64,000 bases of DNA from positions 620,001 through 684,000 of the forward strand of contig JACCEK010000001.1 in assembly GCA_020112395.1 (NCBI GenBank), written 5' to 3'. Position 1 is the first letter of the stretch. Every line of letters starts with the position of its first letter. The position numbers and the translations under genes are program-made. The notes under the pieces were generated by a model. It saw nothing but the letters and a program-made list of their open reading frames with translations, searched no databases and was not told the origin of the DNA. Below are positions 8,701-17,272 of this stretch, in pieces. This DNA is from Aerococcaceae bacterium DSM 111021 (GTDB taxonomy: Bacteria; Bacillota; Bacilli; Lactobacillales; Aerococcaceae).

Positions 8701-9799
8701 CAGCGATGTAATACTCCTCATTTGTTAAATTAAAACTATTTTTGATACCTTCAGAAAGATGCACTCCACCGTCTTTATCAACATATGCAACTTCGAAGCC
8801 ATCTTTTGAATTAATAAACTCAATTCCTTCGTCAATTCCCATTAAGAATAATGCTGTTGAATATGAATCTCCATCAAATGATGTAGGGGCAAATACTGTG
8901 ACTCCTGATATTTCATTATCTAAGGGATAGCCTGTTCGAGGATCCATAATATGGTGATATTTTACCCCCTCTACTTCTAAGTACCGTTCATATATCCCAC
9001 TCGTTACTATTGCGGCATTAATAACACGCTGTGTTCCGACAATTTCTCCGCGCACTTCATCTGGATCTTGAACACCTACATTCCACCCTTCGTCATTCGA
9101 GGGTGACGTTCCCATAACAACAACGTTACCACCAAGATTAATAATTGCAGTTGTAATATTATGTTCATTGAATATCTCTACAATTCCACTACCAATATAT
9201 CCTTTGGAAATACCACCTAATTCAAGTGACATTCCTTCTTCCTCGAGCATAACAGTCATATTCTCTTCGTCTAAACGAATCTTTTCATAATCAATTAATT
9301 CAGTTGCTTCATTGATTTCTGACTCTTTTGGAACTCGCGCATCTTCACTACCAATCTGCCACAAGTTTGTTAAGGCGCCAATTGATATATCGAATAAACC
9401 ATCACTTTCTTCAGCAATTTGAATTGATCGTTTAATTATTTCCATTGTTTCTGGATGAACTTCTACTGGTTCTATCCCTGCGCTTTCATTGATTTTGTAC
9501 ACATCAGATTCTTCTAAATTCGTCGAAAAACGCTCTTCCATCTCTGACATATAAGCAATCGCTTCTTGCATCACATCATCTACATTCTCATGATATACTT
9601 GCATCTGAACTACAGTATGTAACATCGTCTCTGTTATACTCGTGGGTTCTTCTACAACCGGTAAACCATCTTCAGTCATTGCTGTCGAAGTCGTTGGACT
9701 AGCACCTGTTGTAACATCTTCAGTATCATCATTCTTCGCACAGCCGAATAAAATCAGTGATGTGCTTAATATTAATATTTTCTTTATTACCTTTTTCAT
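8693..9799 (-). CDS. fmnB: FAD:protein FMN transferase (ApbE/FmnB lipoprotein)
   Basis: A 368-residue exported lipoprotein with signal LILSTSLILFGC (lipobox FGC). It belongs to the ApbE family, which transfers FMN from FAD to a Thr in target proteins. Conserved segments are LGGISKGYIGSGIV, INLGGNVVVMG, YHHIMDPRTGYPLD and the metal-binding DSYSTALFLMG. The gene upstream in the operon direction encodes PplA, whose DVVTGATS motif is the expected target. fmnB and dmkA overlap, so they are translated from one message. Symbol follows the Listeria EET nomenclature. Confidence 0.93.
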   Translation of the reverse strand: MKKVIKKILILSTSLILFGCAKNDDTEDVTTGASPTTSTAMTEDGLPVVEEPTSITETMLHTVVQMQVYHENVDDVMQEAIAYMSEMEERFSTNLEESDVYKINESAGIEPVEVHPETMEIIKRSIQIAEESDGLFDISIGALTNLWQIGSEDARVPKESEINEATELIDYEKIRLDEENMTVMLEEEGMSLELGGISKGYIGSGIVEIFNEHNITTAIINLGGNVVVMGTSPSNDEGWNVGVQDPDEVRGEIVGTQRVINAAIVTSGIYERYLEVEGVKYHHIMDPRTGYPLDNEISGVTVFAPTSFDGDSYSTALFLMGIDEGIEFINSKDGFEVAYVDKDGGVHLSEGIKNSFNLTNEEYYIADE

Positions 9800-9867
9800 T
9801 AACCAGACTCCTAGCTATTTTAATTCCTTGTTCCTATTATACTATTCAAAGCACTTCTGTAAAAGTG

Positions 9868-9904
9868 AAAAAGTGAGCTAATTGAATCAATTAGCTCACT
9901 TTTT
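9868..9904. terminator. 37-bp near-perfect palindromic terminator after pplA
   Basis: Arms AAAAAGTGAGCTAATTGA and TCAATTAGCTCACTTTTT around a single central base, 25 bp after the pplA stop codon. It separates the abundant pplA message from fmnB-dmkA. Confidence 0.85.
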
Positions 9905-9928
9905 ATTAATTTATGTAGTTGTAGATTA

Positions 9929-11227
9929 TTACTCGTCTGATTCTTCTGATGATTCCTCTGAAGTTTCCTCCGAAGACTCTTCTTCGTTTGATTCTTCTTC
10001 ACTTGTCTCTTCTGACGATTCTTCAGATTCGTCTGATTCTTCTTCAGTAGACTCATCTGATTCTTCACTAGATTCTTCCGTTGTAGCTTCTGTAGCTTTT
10101 AAGCTTGCTAACTTAGCTTCGTTTGTTGCTTCGGTTGCTAATGTAATGAATGTTGTAGAAAGTTCTTCTTGCCCTTCCACAGGTTCAACATCTTCAACAT
10201 TTCCAGCTTCAACTAAAGCTGCTGCTAACTCGTCAGCAACGTCTTGATCTTCTGCTTCAAATGTAGCATCAGTAATTTCTCCGCCTTCAACTGTGATTGT
10301 TAAGTCTTCAGCAGTATATTCACCATCTGCTAATTCTAGTTCATCCACATTAACTTCTTCAGAATTACCTTGTGCAGCTAACTCTAATAAAACTTGTGTA
10401 GTGAATTGGAATGAAGTTGACGTTGAAGTCGCTCCAGTTACAACATCTACATCAGCTGATTGAGTTTCAACTAAAGCATCATTTAATTCTTGAGTTGCAT
10501 CTGCAGACGATACTCCTGTAACTTCTTCCATTTGAGTGTTATATTCTTCATCTTCTGATTTTAAGTCGCCATCAGCATTTTCATAGTCAAAATTAGAGTC
10601 AGTAATTTCTCCATCTGCAACTGTGATTGTGTGCGTTACTGCCCAACCACGATCATCTGGGTTACCAACCACTGCGTAGTCACCATCCACTAATGCACCT
10701 GCTTCTGCTGATTCATCTGTTCCAACAACAGTAGCAGCATCGCTTGATTCTTCTGATGTATCTTCGTCTGCCGAATCGTCTGATTCTTCTGATGTCTCTT
10801 CATCTGCTGAATCGTCTGATTCTTCTGATGTTTCTTCATCTACTGAGTCATCTGATTCTTCTGATGTCTCTTCATCTGCTGAATCGTCTGATTCTTCTGA
10901 TGTCTCTTCATCTGCTGAATCGTCTGATTCTTCTGATGTCTCTTCATCTGCTGAATCGTCTGATTCTTCTGATGTCTCTTCATCTGCTGAGTCATCTGAT
11001 TCTTCTGATGTTTCTTCATCTGCTGAGTCATCTGATTCTTCTGATGTCTCTTCTACCGTAGTCTCTTCAGCTTCTTCTGATGTTTCTACTTCCTCAGTTG
11101 TTTCTTCTTCGACAACACTTGTGACTTCTGATTCTACAGTTTCTGGAGCTTCCTCTTCAGCCCCACATGCAGCAAGGATAAACATAGATCCTAATAATAG
11201 AGTACCTTTTAATAAGTTTTTCTTCAT
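9929..11227 (-). CDS. pplA: PplA-like flavinylated lipoprotein (FMN-binding domain, acidic repeats)
   Basis: A 432-residue surface lipoprotein: signal with lipobox LAAC (Cys21), an acidic linker, eight 12-residue repeats of the type DDSADEETSEES (residues 66-161), an FMN-binding domain (about 175-285) with DVVTGATS at 261-268, a second related domain (about 299-368), and a Ser/Glu-rich tail. Thr267 is the expected site of FMN attachment by FmnB. The second domain has LADGEYTAEDLTITVEGGEI, but its TGAT-type motif is replaced by EGQEELSTTFI, so it is probably not flavinylated. PplA carries electrons outside the membrane in Listeria-type EET. The ATG follows AAGGAGATGACTTAA. Confidence 0.9.
   Translation of the reverse strand: MKKNLLKGTLLLGSMFILAACGAEEEAPETVESEVTSVVEEETTEEVETSEEAEETTVEETSEESDDSADEETSEESDDSADEETSEESDDSADEETSEESDDSADEETSEESDDSADEETSEESDDSVDEETSEESDDSADEETSEESDDSADEDTSEESSDAATVVGTDESAEAGALVDGDYAVVGNPDDRGWAVTHTITVADGEITDSNFDYENADGDLKSEDEEYNTQMEEVTGVSSADATQELNDALVETQSADVDVVTGATSTSTSFQFTTQVLLELAAQGNSEEVNVDELELADGEYTAEDLTITVEGGEITDATFEAEDQDVADELAAALVEAGNVEDVEPVEGQEELSTTFITLATEATNEAKLASLKATEATTEESSEESDESTEEESDESEESSEETSEEESNEEESSEETSEESSEESDE
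10745..11032 (-). repeat. Eight tandem 36-bp repeats within pplA
   Basis: Eight in-frame copies of a 36-bp unit, each encoding DDS-A/V-DE-E/D-TSEES. Copies differ at only a few, mostly synonymous, positions, which suggests recent amplification and length variation between strains. The array forms the spacer between the lipid anchor and the flavin domain. Confidence 0.95.
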
Positions 11228-11337
11228 TTAAGTCATCTCCTTTTTTTGTAAGTGTTTACCTCTGTGTAACGAAGGCAAATTCTACTTAAAATCAGTTTAT
11301 AATATATTCTTTTTTTTGTCTAGTAATGACACTAAAA

Positions 11338-12312
11338 TTAGAAGTCTCTACTAGAAATTAATAAAATAATGTCTTTTATTTGTTTTTTATAATCGGAGTT
11401 ACTTACTTTCTCTAAATATTTTAAGGCCTTTTTAACATAACGATCAATTAATATTTCTGTATCATCAAAAGCTCCAGTCTCTTCAACCATGACTGACAAT
11501 TGTTCTAGTGACGCTTCATTCCAATTCTCAGTTTCATTAATATAATCTGAAACTAACTTACTCTTCTCCATTGCAAGTAGTAACGGAGCTGTGTAGATAC
11601 CATTTTTAACATCTTGCATACTAGGTTTCCCAGACTTACTCTCTGGTAATGTAAAATCAATCAAATCATCTTGCAATTGAAAAGCAATGCCTAAGTAGGT
11701 ACCCAATAACCTCACATTGTGTGCCTTTTTAACATCATTATTGGCTAAGTAATAGCCACCTGATGTAGACATTGCAAAAAGCATTGCTGTTTTACCCCGA
11801 ATTTGCCTTATGTAATCAATCATCGTCATATTCTTATTATACGCATTAGCAAGTTGACGTAACTCTCCACTCATGATGTTTTCTAGTATCCAATCATTTT
11901 GTCGAGTTAATGTCACTTCGTCTTTTAATTCTGATACTAACCGCGCACTATAACTGAACAGATAATCTCCAGCATAAACAGCTATCTTATTGTTATATGT
12001 TATATGCATTGATTCAATCCCTCGACGTGATTGAGCTAGGTCAATCACATCATCATGAATTAATGTCGCTAAGTGCAGTAGTTCAATTCCTGCTGCATAT
12101 TTAATTGCTTTATTATCAATGCTACCATTTTCCAAATAGAAGAACATTAATGACATTCCTGCACGTAGATATTTACCTGGAGCATCAATATATTCATTAA
12201 TTTTTTCTTCTATCTCAGGAATGCGAATAGAAATACCTTCACGCATTGTCTTTTTTGTCTCATTTAAGGCTCTTTCTATTTCAGGATACTCACGCCAAAT
12301 CTCATGTATCAA
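11338..12312 (-). CDS. dmkB: Polyprenyl diphosphate synthase DmkB
   Basis: A soluble trans-isoprenyl diphosphate synthase of about 324 residues. Both Asp-rich motifs are intact: HDDVIDLAQSRRG (first, about residue 85) and FQLQDDLIDF (second, about residue 210). It would make the polyprenyl chain used by DmkA; together they form the dedicated demethylmenaquinone branch of EET loci. I prefer the TTG at complement 12310-12312 (IHEIWREYPEIE follows), which has GGGAG nine bases upstream; the longer TTG-started frame to 12345 has no such site. It lies between pplA and ndh2. Confidence 0.85.
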   Translation of the reverse strand: MIHEIWREYPEIERALNETKKTMREGISIRIPEIEEKINEYIDAPGKYLRAGMSLMFFYLENGSIDNKAIKYAAGIELLHLATLIHDDVIDLAQSRRGIESMHITYNNKIAVYAGDYLFSYSARLVSELKDEVTLTRQNDWILENIMSGELRQLANAYNKNMTMIDYIRQIRGKTAMLFAMSTSGGYYLANNDVKKAHNVRLLGTYLGIAFQLQDDLIDFTLPESKSGKPSMQDVKNGIYTAPLLLAMEKSKLVSDYINETENWNEASLEQLSVMVEETGAFDDTEILIDRYVKKALKYLEKVSNSDYKKQIKDIILLISSRDF

Positions 12313-12348
12313 TGTCTCTTTCTCCCATCTTAAGCATCTTCGCAAATA

Positions 12349-12409
12349 TTAAAAAGCTAGGAATTAACAAAGATAGGTTTACTTTCTATCTGTTAAAATC
12401 CTAGCTTTC
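12349..12409 (-). terminator. Terminator of ndh2
   Basis: Minus-strand hairpin with outer stem AAAGCTAGGA / TCCTAGCTTT and inner pairing GATAG / CTATC, followed by a T run. It lies between the ndh2 stop and dmkB. Confidence 0.85.
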
Positions 12410-12431
12410 GATTTATCTAAATCTATTTCAC

Positions 12432-14309
12432 TTATGCTATTGTATCTGTATAAATGTGTTTAGGTTTACCCCAAATCCATCCATCGAATAATTTACCTAA
12501 CCATGGCATTACATAATAGTCTAATCCAAATGAACGACCTGCTCCAAGCATTAATGCAATTGCAACTGGGATGAACCACATATTAACCCATACAAACATT
12601 CCTGACAAGCAGAATGTTGCAACAAGGACAATTGTTAAGCCACTTACTAAGAATGTAAACAATCCAGCGATTAGAGCTAAACCAATACCTAATTCGACAA
12701 TAGACATCATTTTTTGCATGAATAAAGCAATATCTTGATTTGGCATCATGAATTCCATAATAGTTGCAAACCAATTTGGCATCCCATCAAAAACTAACAT
12801 TGGTTCTTCACCATAGACATAGTTTAAGCTGAATATCTGCTCAGCCACAGCAGCAACTTCTTCAGACTCAGCAACTGCTGAAGCTGCACTAGTTACATCT
12901 TCTTGTAGCCATGGGAATGGAAATACAACCGTATCTTCAAACCATGATTGCCCACCGAACATACCAAACGTCTTCTTCAACCCTTCTACTAGCCACATAC
13001 CACCATAGAAAACACGTAATGGAACAGTCCACAAAATGTTTCCATGAGCTGATAAGTGTCCGCGGAAAATGTTGCGTTTGTGCTTAATTGTAAAGAATTC
13101 GTGACGAACATACAACCAAGCATAGTAGAAACTTCCAATACTTAAGAAGTAAATGACATTCGCAACATGTTTGATAAACATTGCGATAAATCCTTGTACA
13201 CTGTACTTATTGTATAAGTAAGCTACACCGTAGGTTGAACCGATAGATACCATGTTCCCATCATATTTACCTTCAAATTCTTCTTTTTCAGTTCCACTGA
13301 TTTCTGAAATAATGCTTGTTGCCGCTATATCACCAGTTTGTTCTGCCGCTTGAACGATTTGAGGAGTTGGCATGTTATTGTTGTTTGGATCTTCATAATA
13401 CACCAAGTCTCCAGCAACAAATACGTCGTCATATCCTTTAGCTTGCATGTATTGATCAGCTACTAAACGACCAGCACGAGCTTGTTCAACGCCCCATTCA
13501 CTAGCATCCGTATTCGCTTTAATACCTGCTGTCCAGATAGATGTATACGTATCAATTTTCTTACCTGAAGCTAATTCAATATGATTATCTGCGATTTTAG
13601 AAATCCCATCACCTAAAGTAATATCGATTCCTTTTTTGCGCATATAATTCATTGCACGTTCTTGTTCTTTTTCAGTTACAGTGTTTAAGATTTTTGGTGC
13701 TGCTTCAACTAGATGGAATGAAATCTCATCCGGATTTAGTTTGTGCTCTTTAGCCAGAATCGGTAACCACTCAACTAATTCACCAATCATCTCAACACCA
13801 GTGAATCCTCCTCCACATACTAAGAATGATAATAAAGCGCGGCGTTTAACTGGATCATGTTCACGAGCCGCCTTGTACACCATATCAATAATATGTTCAC
13901 GTACGCGTTCTGCATCTTCCATTGACCATAATGTGAAGCCGTTATCTTTAACTCCTTCAATACCAAAGTCATTTGGCTCAGCACCTACTGCTAATACTAA
14001 ATAATCAAATTTATAATTTCCATGCTCTCCAACAACAACATTATTGTCATGATCAATTTCAGAAACATCATCAGTTACTAACTTAACGTTACGTAATCGA
14101 TGGAAAATACGGCGTAAGTCATACTTAATTGATTCTGGCTCTAGACGTCCACCAGCTATTTCATGTAATTCAGTCATGTATGTTAAATAAGAATGACGAT
14201 CGATTAAAGTGATATTTACTGTTTTATCTTTTTTATATTTCTTACCTAATTTTCTTGCGGCAGCAACACCAGCAAAGCCAGCACCTACAACAACTATTTC
14301 TTTTGCCAA
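12432..14309 (-). CDS. ndh2: Type II NADH dehydrogenase Ndh2 of the EET pathway
   Basis: A 625-residue flavoprotein, longer than the usual NDH-2 of about 400. Residues 1-400 form the NDH-2 core, with the FAD-binding VVGAGFAGVAAARKLGKKY near the start and the NADH-binding FLVCGGGFTGVEMIGEL near residue 165. The C-terminal 220 residues add several membrane helices of DoxX-like character (VFYGGMWLVEGLKK, GIGLALIAGLF, MLGAGRSFGLDYYVMPW), typical of EET-locus Ndh2. It oxidises NADH and reduces membrane demethylmenaquinone without pumping protons. The start is TTG with AGGA 11 bases upstream. It has its own strong promoter. Confidence 0.93.
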   Translation of the reverse strand: MAKEIVVVGAGFAGVAAARKLGKKYKKDKTVNITLIDRHSYLTYMTELHEIAGGRLEPESIKYDLRRIFHRLRNVKLVTDDVSEIDHDNNVVVGEHGNYKFDYLVLAVGAEPNDFGIEGVKDNGFTLWSMEDAERVREHIIDMVYKAAREHDPVKRRALLSFLVCGGGFTGVEMIGELVEWLPILAKEHKLNPDEISFHLVEAAPKILNTVTEKEQERAMNYMRKKGIDITLGDGISKIADNHIELASGKKIDTYTSIWTAGIKANTDASEWGVEQARAGRLVADQYMQAKGYDDVFVAGDLVYYEDPNNNNMPTPQIVQAAEQTGDIAATSIISEISGTEKEEFEGKYDGNMVSIGSTYGVAYLYNKYSVQGFIAMFIKHVANVIYFLSIGSFYYAWLYVRHEFFTIKHKRNIFRGHLSAHGNILWTVPLRVFYGGMWLVEGLKKTFGMFGGQSWFEDTVVFPFPWLQEDVTSAASAVAESEEVAAVAEQIFSLNYVYGEEPMLVFDGMPNWFATIMEFMMPNQDIALFMQKMMSIVELGIGLALIAGLFTFLVSGLTIVLVATFCLSGMFVWVNMWFIPVAIALMLGAGRSFGLDYYVMPWLGKLFDGWIWGKPKHIYTDTIA

Positions 14310-14343
14310 TTGAATTCACATCCTATCAAATAATTTCGTTCAT

Positions 14344-14372
14344 AGTATACCGTTAGAACATTGATTTTACAA
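14344..14372 (-). promoter_or_regulatory. Promoter of ndh2
   Basis: TTGTAA (complement 14367-14372), 17-bp spacer, TATACT (complement 14344-14349), about 35 bp before the TTG start. Confidence 0.75.
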
Positions 14373-14674
14373 TGTCTTTTTTTTCTTTAATAATGTTTTC
14401 ACAATACGTCTTATTACTTATATTATAACAACAAGCTTTATAGTTCAAGTTTTCACATACAAACTTTCGCGTAAATCTACCGATTATCATATTCCTGAGA
14501 CCGCTATAATGCAAATAAACATCTTATGTATATTAGACTAATCCGTTAATTATGTTTTCACAAAGTCTACAATTAAATCCTAAACCCGCTTTTTGTGTTT
14601 GAAATCACAAGTAGCTTTATAAAAAAGCTCCACTACAAATTTTCATCAATTTATATTGGAGTATTATTCTAATC

Positions 14675-14833
14675 TTAGCGTCTGTTACTCTTTTCTGATT
14701 TAGGTAAAATAAGTGTTGCTTCAGGATAAGTAAAACGTGAGTCTTTGCGATATAATTGACGATAGTTTTCTATAATTGCATTTTGAGCGACATCTTTACC
14801 TTTAATTATGCTTGAAAAATATTTAGTATTCAT
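14675..14833 (-). CDS. Small protein of unknown function, 52 residues
   Basis: An uninterrupted frame of 52 codons from ATG (complement 14831-14833) to TAA, with a perfect GCAGGAGG ribosome binding site eight bases upstream. It begins MNTKYFSSIIKGKDVAQNAI, is basic and Tyr-rich, and contains neither a signal peptide nor a membrane helix. It lies in the 750-bp stretch between ndh2 and prsA and is transcribed in their direction. I do not recognise it. The rest of this stretch (14373-14674 and 14834-15012) shows only AT-rich sequence and a weak AGCTTT hairpin near 14615-14635. Confidence 0.6.
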   Translation of the reverse strand: MNTKYFSSIIKGKDVAQNAIIENYRQLYRKDSRFTYPEATLILPKSEKSNRR

Positions 14834-15012
14834 TCTAAATCCTCCTGCTTTTGCTAGTTTAATACAATGTATAATTTACCATATAGGTCTGACGTCTTTC
14901 TTTAAAGTATAATAAGAATCCTCTACTCTTTTGATTAAATATTTTTATTACAAAATGTGATTTTCTTATATATGCTTATTATTTGCTCATTCTTTCCCAT
15001 ATATTGGCAAAG

Positions 15013-15042
15013 AAAAAAACAGCTGTAAAATACAGCTGTTCC
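15013..15042 (-). terminator. Terminator of prsA
   Basis: AACAGCTGTA / TACAGCTGTT hairpin followed by seven T residues on the minus strand, 18 bp past the prsA stop codon. Confidence 0.88.
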
Positions 15043-15060
15043 TTTAAAACTTTTTAAAAA

Positions 15061-16119
15061 TTACTCTGCTGACTCTTCAACTGGCTCTTCTTCAGTTGTT
15101 TCTTCCGCAGCCTCTTCTTCGGTCGCTTCTTCTTCTGTAGTTTCCTCTTCAGTCGTTTCCTCTGTTGATTCTTCAGAAGTTTCTTCTGCTGCAGCTTCAT
15201 TGTTAGCATTTGCTAAATCAATTAAATCTTGTACAGCACCTTGAAGATCTTCGTCGTTAATTTCATAACCAGTATCTTGAATTAAGTTACCAATTACTCC
15301 ATAAGCAAATTGGCTATCTGCAAAGCGAGAAGTAACATACTGCTCTTCAACTTCTTCACGGATATCTTCTAATGGTTGCTTTTCACCATTGTTAATAGTA
15401 CGAATAACATGGAATCCATATTGTGATTCTACAGGAGTTTCTGTCATTACTCCGTTTTCAGAATTCTTAACAGCTTCTTCAAACTCGGGAACCATTTGAC
15501 CAGCAGGGAATGGTTGTAATAAACCACCATTTTGAGCTGTTGAGTCCAATGATACCTCTTGAGCAACTGCGTCAAACTCTTCCCCATTGTTGATACGTTC
15601 AATCGCATCTAAAGCTTCTTCTTCAGTTTCAACTAAGATATGTTGAGCTTCCATTAATGGTGAATATTCGTTTTCGTAGTAGTTTGTAATTGCTTCGTCA
15701 GACATATCAATCTGACTTTCCACTACTTCTTGGAACATATTTCTAACAAAAATTTGGTAAGTGTATGTTTCAATATCACTTAAACCTTGGTAAGCAAGTA
15801 ATTGTTGGAAGACTTCTTCTCCACCAGCTTCATCAATTTGAGCTTGAACTTCTTCTTCCGCTGCTGTTCTTAATGCTTCTGCATCAGATACATTTTGTTC
15901 TAGGACAGTTTCAAGGATGATCGTTCTCAATGTTGTATCGCCAGCGATAGCTTTCATCGATTCATATAATTCATCTTTTGTAATATCTTGTCCACCTACA
16001 GTTGCAATGACCTCGTCTGTTGATTCTTGTGCCATTACAGGTGCAATATTACCTAGTCCTGCAAGTAACAATGTTGATGTTAAAGCAACTAATGTCACTT
16101 TTTTTAGCGTTTTTTTCAT
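15061..16119 (-). CDS. prsA: PrsA-like peptidylprolyl isomerase (extracytoplasmic foldase)
   Basis: A 352-residue exported protein: signal peptide (residues 1-30, ending APVMA before QES), an N-terminal helical chaperone region, a parvulin-type rotamase domain (about 157-243, AQHILVETEEEA to QYGFHVIRTINN), and an acidic Thr/Glu-rich tail from about residue 305. PrsA helps secreted proteins fold at the membrane-wall interface. Unlike the usual PrsA lipoprotein there is no lipobox Cys; the signal looks like a signal peptidase I substrate. The gene order prsA, ytxH-like, hit is common in Firmicutes. Confidence 0.9.
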   Translation of the reverse strand: MKKTLKKVTLVALTSTLLLAGLGNIAPVMAQESTDEVIATVGGQDITKDELYESMKAIAGDTTLRTIILETVLEQNVSDAEALRTAAEEEVQAQIDEAGGEEVFQQLLAYQGLSDIETYTYQIFVRNMFQEVVESQIDMSDEAITNYYENEYSPLMEAQHILVETEEEALDAIERINNGEEFDAVAQEVSLDSTAQNGGLLQPFPAGQMVPEFEEAVKNSENGVMTETPVESQYGFHVIRTINNGEKQPLEDIREEVEEQYVTSRFADSQFAYGVIGNLIQDTGYEINDEDLQGAVQDLIDLANANNEAAAEETSEESTEETTEEETTEEEATEEEAAEETTEEEPVEESAE

Positions 16120-16243
16120 AAAGTTTTTTGCTCCTAACTATTTTTAAATATGTACTATAATATATCATACATTTCATATTTGAACTCTATGTTAATATAT
16201 TAGTCTAGAAAACTTCAAACATATTGCTTTAAGTTCATTTGAT

Positions 16244-16600
16244 TCAGTTTTTAGTTATATTAATTTCTTCAGCTTGCTCTTCTAGATTTTCCGTCAAGTC
16301 TTCAATATGTTGTTGTATACGATTAATGCGTGGCGAAGTTTCTTCTTCGAAGTGTTGTAGGGAAGTTTGAATACCATCAGTAGCAGTCTTCACGCTTTCC
16401 ATACCTTCTTGTGTTAGCTTTTGAACGGACACTCTCAAATTATCTATTTTATAACGAACATCGTTAACGTCATCCGTTGTTATTTCTATATAGTGTTTTA
16501 GATCTTCCCGCGTTTCTTTTCCACTTTTTGGTGCATTCATTAATCCAGCTAAGCCACCGAAGAACGCTCCCCAAAATAATCCTGATTTAAAACTAGCCAT
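16244..16600 (-). CDS. YtxH domain protein
   Basis: A 118-residue small protein with a glycine-rich N-terminal hydrophobic segment (SGLFWGAFFGGLAGLMNAPKSG), the hallmark of the YtxH family, followed by a polar, probably coiled-coil tail (about residues 30-112). YtxH proteins are membrane-associated and often stress-related, without a defined reaction. It lies 14 bp after hit on the same strand and about 125 bp before prsA, so it is probably co-transcribed with hit. Confidence 0.85.
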   Translation of the reverse strand: MASFKSGLFWGAFFGGLAGLMNAPKSGKETREDLKHYIEITTDDVNDVRYKIDNLRVSVQKLTQEGMESVKTATDGIQTSLQHFEEETSPRINRIQQHIEDLTENLEEQAEEINITKN

Positions 16601-16614
16601 AAATATACACCTCT

Positions 16615-17046
16615 CTAATTTTCTTTAATATATGATCTAATTAATGCTGCTCGCTCATTAAATTCTTCTTGTGTATAGCTATCTTGATTATTACTAAATT
16701 CTATTGAAAATTTATCTTCTTCGCTGTATCGTGGTAAAAGATGCCAATGTGTATGAAATACAGATTGATAAGCTAATTCCCCATTATTATTGACAATATT
16801 CATACCTTTCATTTCTGGATACGCTGCTTTAATTGCATTCGCAACGTTTGGTAAACGTTTTGCAATCTCCACCGCAACAGATTCATCATATTCAAAAATG
16901 TTCTCCACATGCTTTTTTGGAACTACTAAAGTATGACCTGGTGTAGCTTGGGACATATCTAAAAATGCAACCACTTCATTATCTTCATATACTTTTGCTG
17001 ATGGTATTTCACCATTTACTATCTTGCAGAAAATACAGTCTGTCAT
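16615..17046 (-). CDS. hit: HIT family nucleotide-binding hydrolase
   Basis: A 143-residue histidine-triad protein of the Hint branch, acting on AMP-linked substrates in the cytoplasm. Visible are CIFCKIVNGEIPSAKVYED at the N terminus (two of the residues that can bind zinc) and the catalytic triad HTHWHLLPRY with His98, His100 and His102. Length is normal. The ATG follows AGAGGAAGATTAAG. It heads the hit-ytxH pair. Confidence 0.93.
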   Translation of the reverse strand: MTDCIFCKIVNGEIPSAKVYEDNEVVAFLDMSQATPGHTLVVPKKHVENIFEYDESVAVEIAKRLPNVANAIKAAYPEMKGMNIVNNNGELAYQSVFHTHWHLLPRYSEEDKFSIEFSNNQDSYTQEEFNERAALIRSYIKEN

Positions 17047-17272
17047 CTTAATCTTCCTCTCGTATATTACTTTCCTTGTTAATCATACTAGATTTAATTG
17101 AAATTACAAAAAATAATATATTAAAATAGAAATTAATTTCACAGTTTATTCATAAACTTTAATATTTTTAGTAAAAAGTTCAATATTTATTACCCGAAAT
17201 CTTTACACACATATAGATTGTATATGATATACTTTTATCACAGTAGAAGTAAATGGAAAGTAGGTGGCTATT

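Noticed and set aside
9882-10247. A Ser/Asp-rich plus-strand frame
   Set aside because: It is the antisense of the Glu/Ser-rich tail of pplA; low complexity on both strands, no start signal.
10744-11061. A Leu-rich repetitive plus-strand frame and a minus-strand Gln/Lys-rich frame
   Set aside because: Both are frame-shifted readings of the 36-bp pplA repeats.
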